Origin: an uncultured bacterium
Lineage (GTDB): Bacteria > Planctomycetota > Planctomycetia > Pirellulales > UBA1268
Length of the DNA stretch: 5,077 nucleotides
Direction: 5' to 3'
Assembly: GCA_937959175.1 (NCBI GenBank)
Contig: CALGAS010000045.1
Span: 1 to 5,077, forward strand
Shown here piece after piece: positions 5,072 to 5,077 of this stretch (position 1 is the stretch's first letter; each line of letters starts with the position of its first letter). The position numbers were made by a program, and so were the translations under genes. The notes beneath the pieces are model-generated. The model did no database searches. It saw only the letters and a program-made list of their open reading frames with translations, and was not told the DNA's origin.

Positions 5072-5077
5072 ATGGCC
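5072..5077 (+). CDS. Probable first two codons of the next gene
   Basis: ATG GCC ends the window, preceded by AGGAA at 5058-5062 with a 9-nt gap. This is the best start signal after pilB. In pilus loci the next gene is often the retraction ATPase pilT or the platform protein gene pilC, but two codons cannot identify it. Confidence 0.4.

Overview
The window is GC-rich, densely coding bacterial DNA, most likely chromosomal and most likely from a planctomycete (Planctomycetota). The lineage is inferred from several protein features. There is an exported cyclophilin with a helical N-terminal extension and the variant core around IACEC...HFRGTLSMAHAG. There is an exported MsrB, an RsmD-type methyltransferase with a non-canonical motif IV, and a PilB-type ATPase with an acidic linker. 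Several starts also have weak or no Shine-Dalgarno sequence. No mobile element, tRNA, rRNA or CRISPR array was seen.

Left half, minus strand (about 1-1955): a probable two-gene operon read right to left. It encodes a secreted peptidylprolyl isomerase (822-1955) and, 64 nt downstream, a secreted methionine-R-sulfoxide reductase MsrB (98-757). A short GC hairpin lies between them. Both proteins carry N-terminal export signals, so together they look like an envelope protein-maintenance unit (folding plus oxidative repair). A third reading frame may begin at 67 and leave the window on the left.

Divergent junction (1956-2041): 86 nt separate the cyclophilin start from the rsmD start. The junction holds a good ribosome binding site for the minus-strand gene, one for rsmD, and a direct repeat of an 11-mer (TCCGGWACCAT) with 19-bp spacing that could be an operator.

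Right half, plus strand (2042-4828): rsmD (RsmD-family RNA guanine-N2 methyltransferase), a small single-domain cupin, and pilB/gspE (type IV pilus or type II secretion assembly ATPase) follow one another with gaps of 63 and 27 nt, consistent with co-transcription. All catalytic motifs of the ATPase are intact, but its N-terminal MshEN-like domain lacks the residues that bind c-di-GMP in the known motif.

Right end (4829-5071): 243 nt without a convincing protein gene are unusually rich in perfect inverted repeats. There is a 7-bp hairpin, then a compact module of a 7-bp hairpin, a 7-bp outer helix and a 10-bp inner hairpin, with a possible 6-bp loop-to-junction pseudoknot. After these come an AT-rich promoter-like patch and a leader hairpin just before a probable start codon at 5072. 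This candidate structured RNA, which I cannot match to a known class, is the most interesting part of the window.
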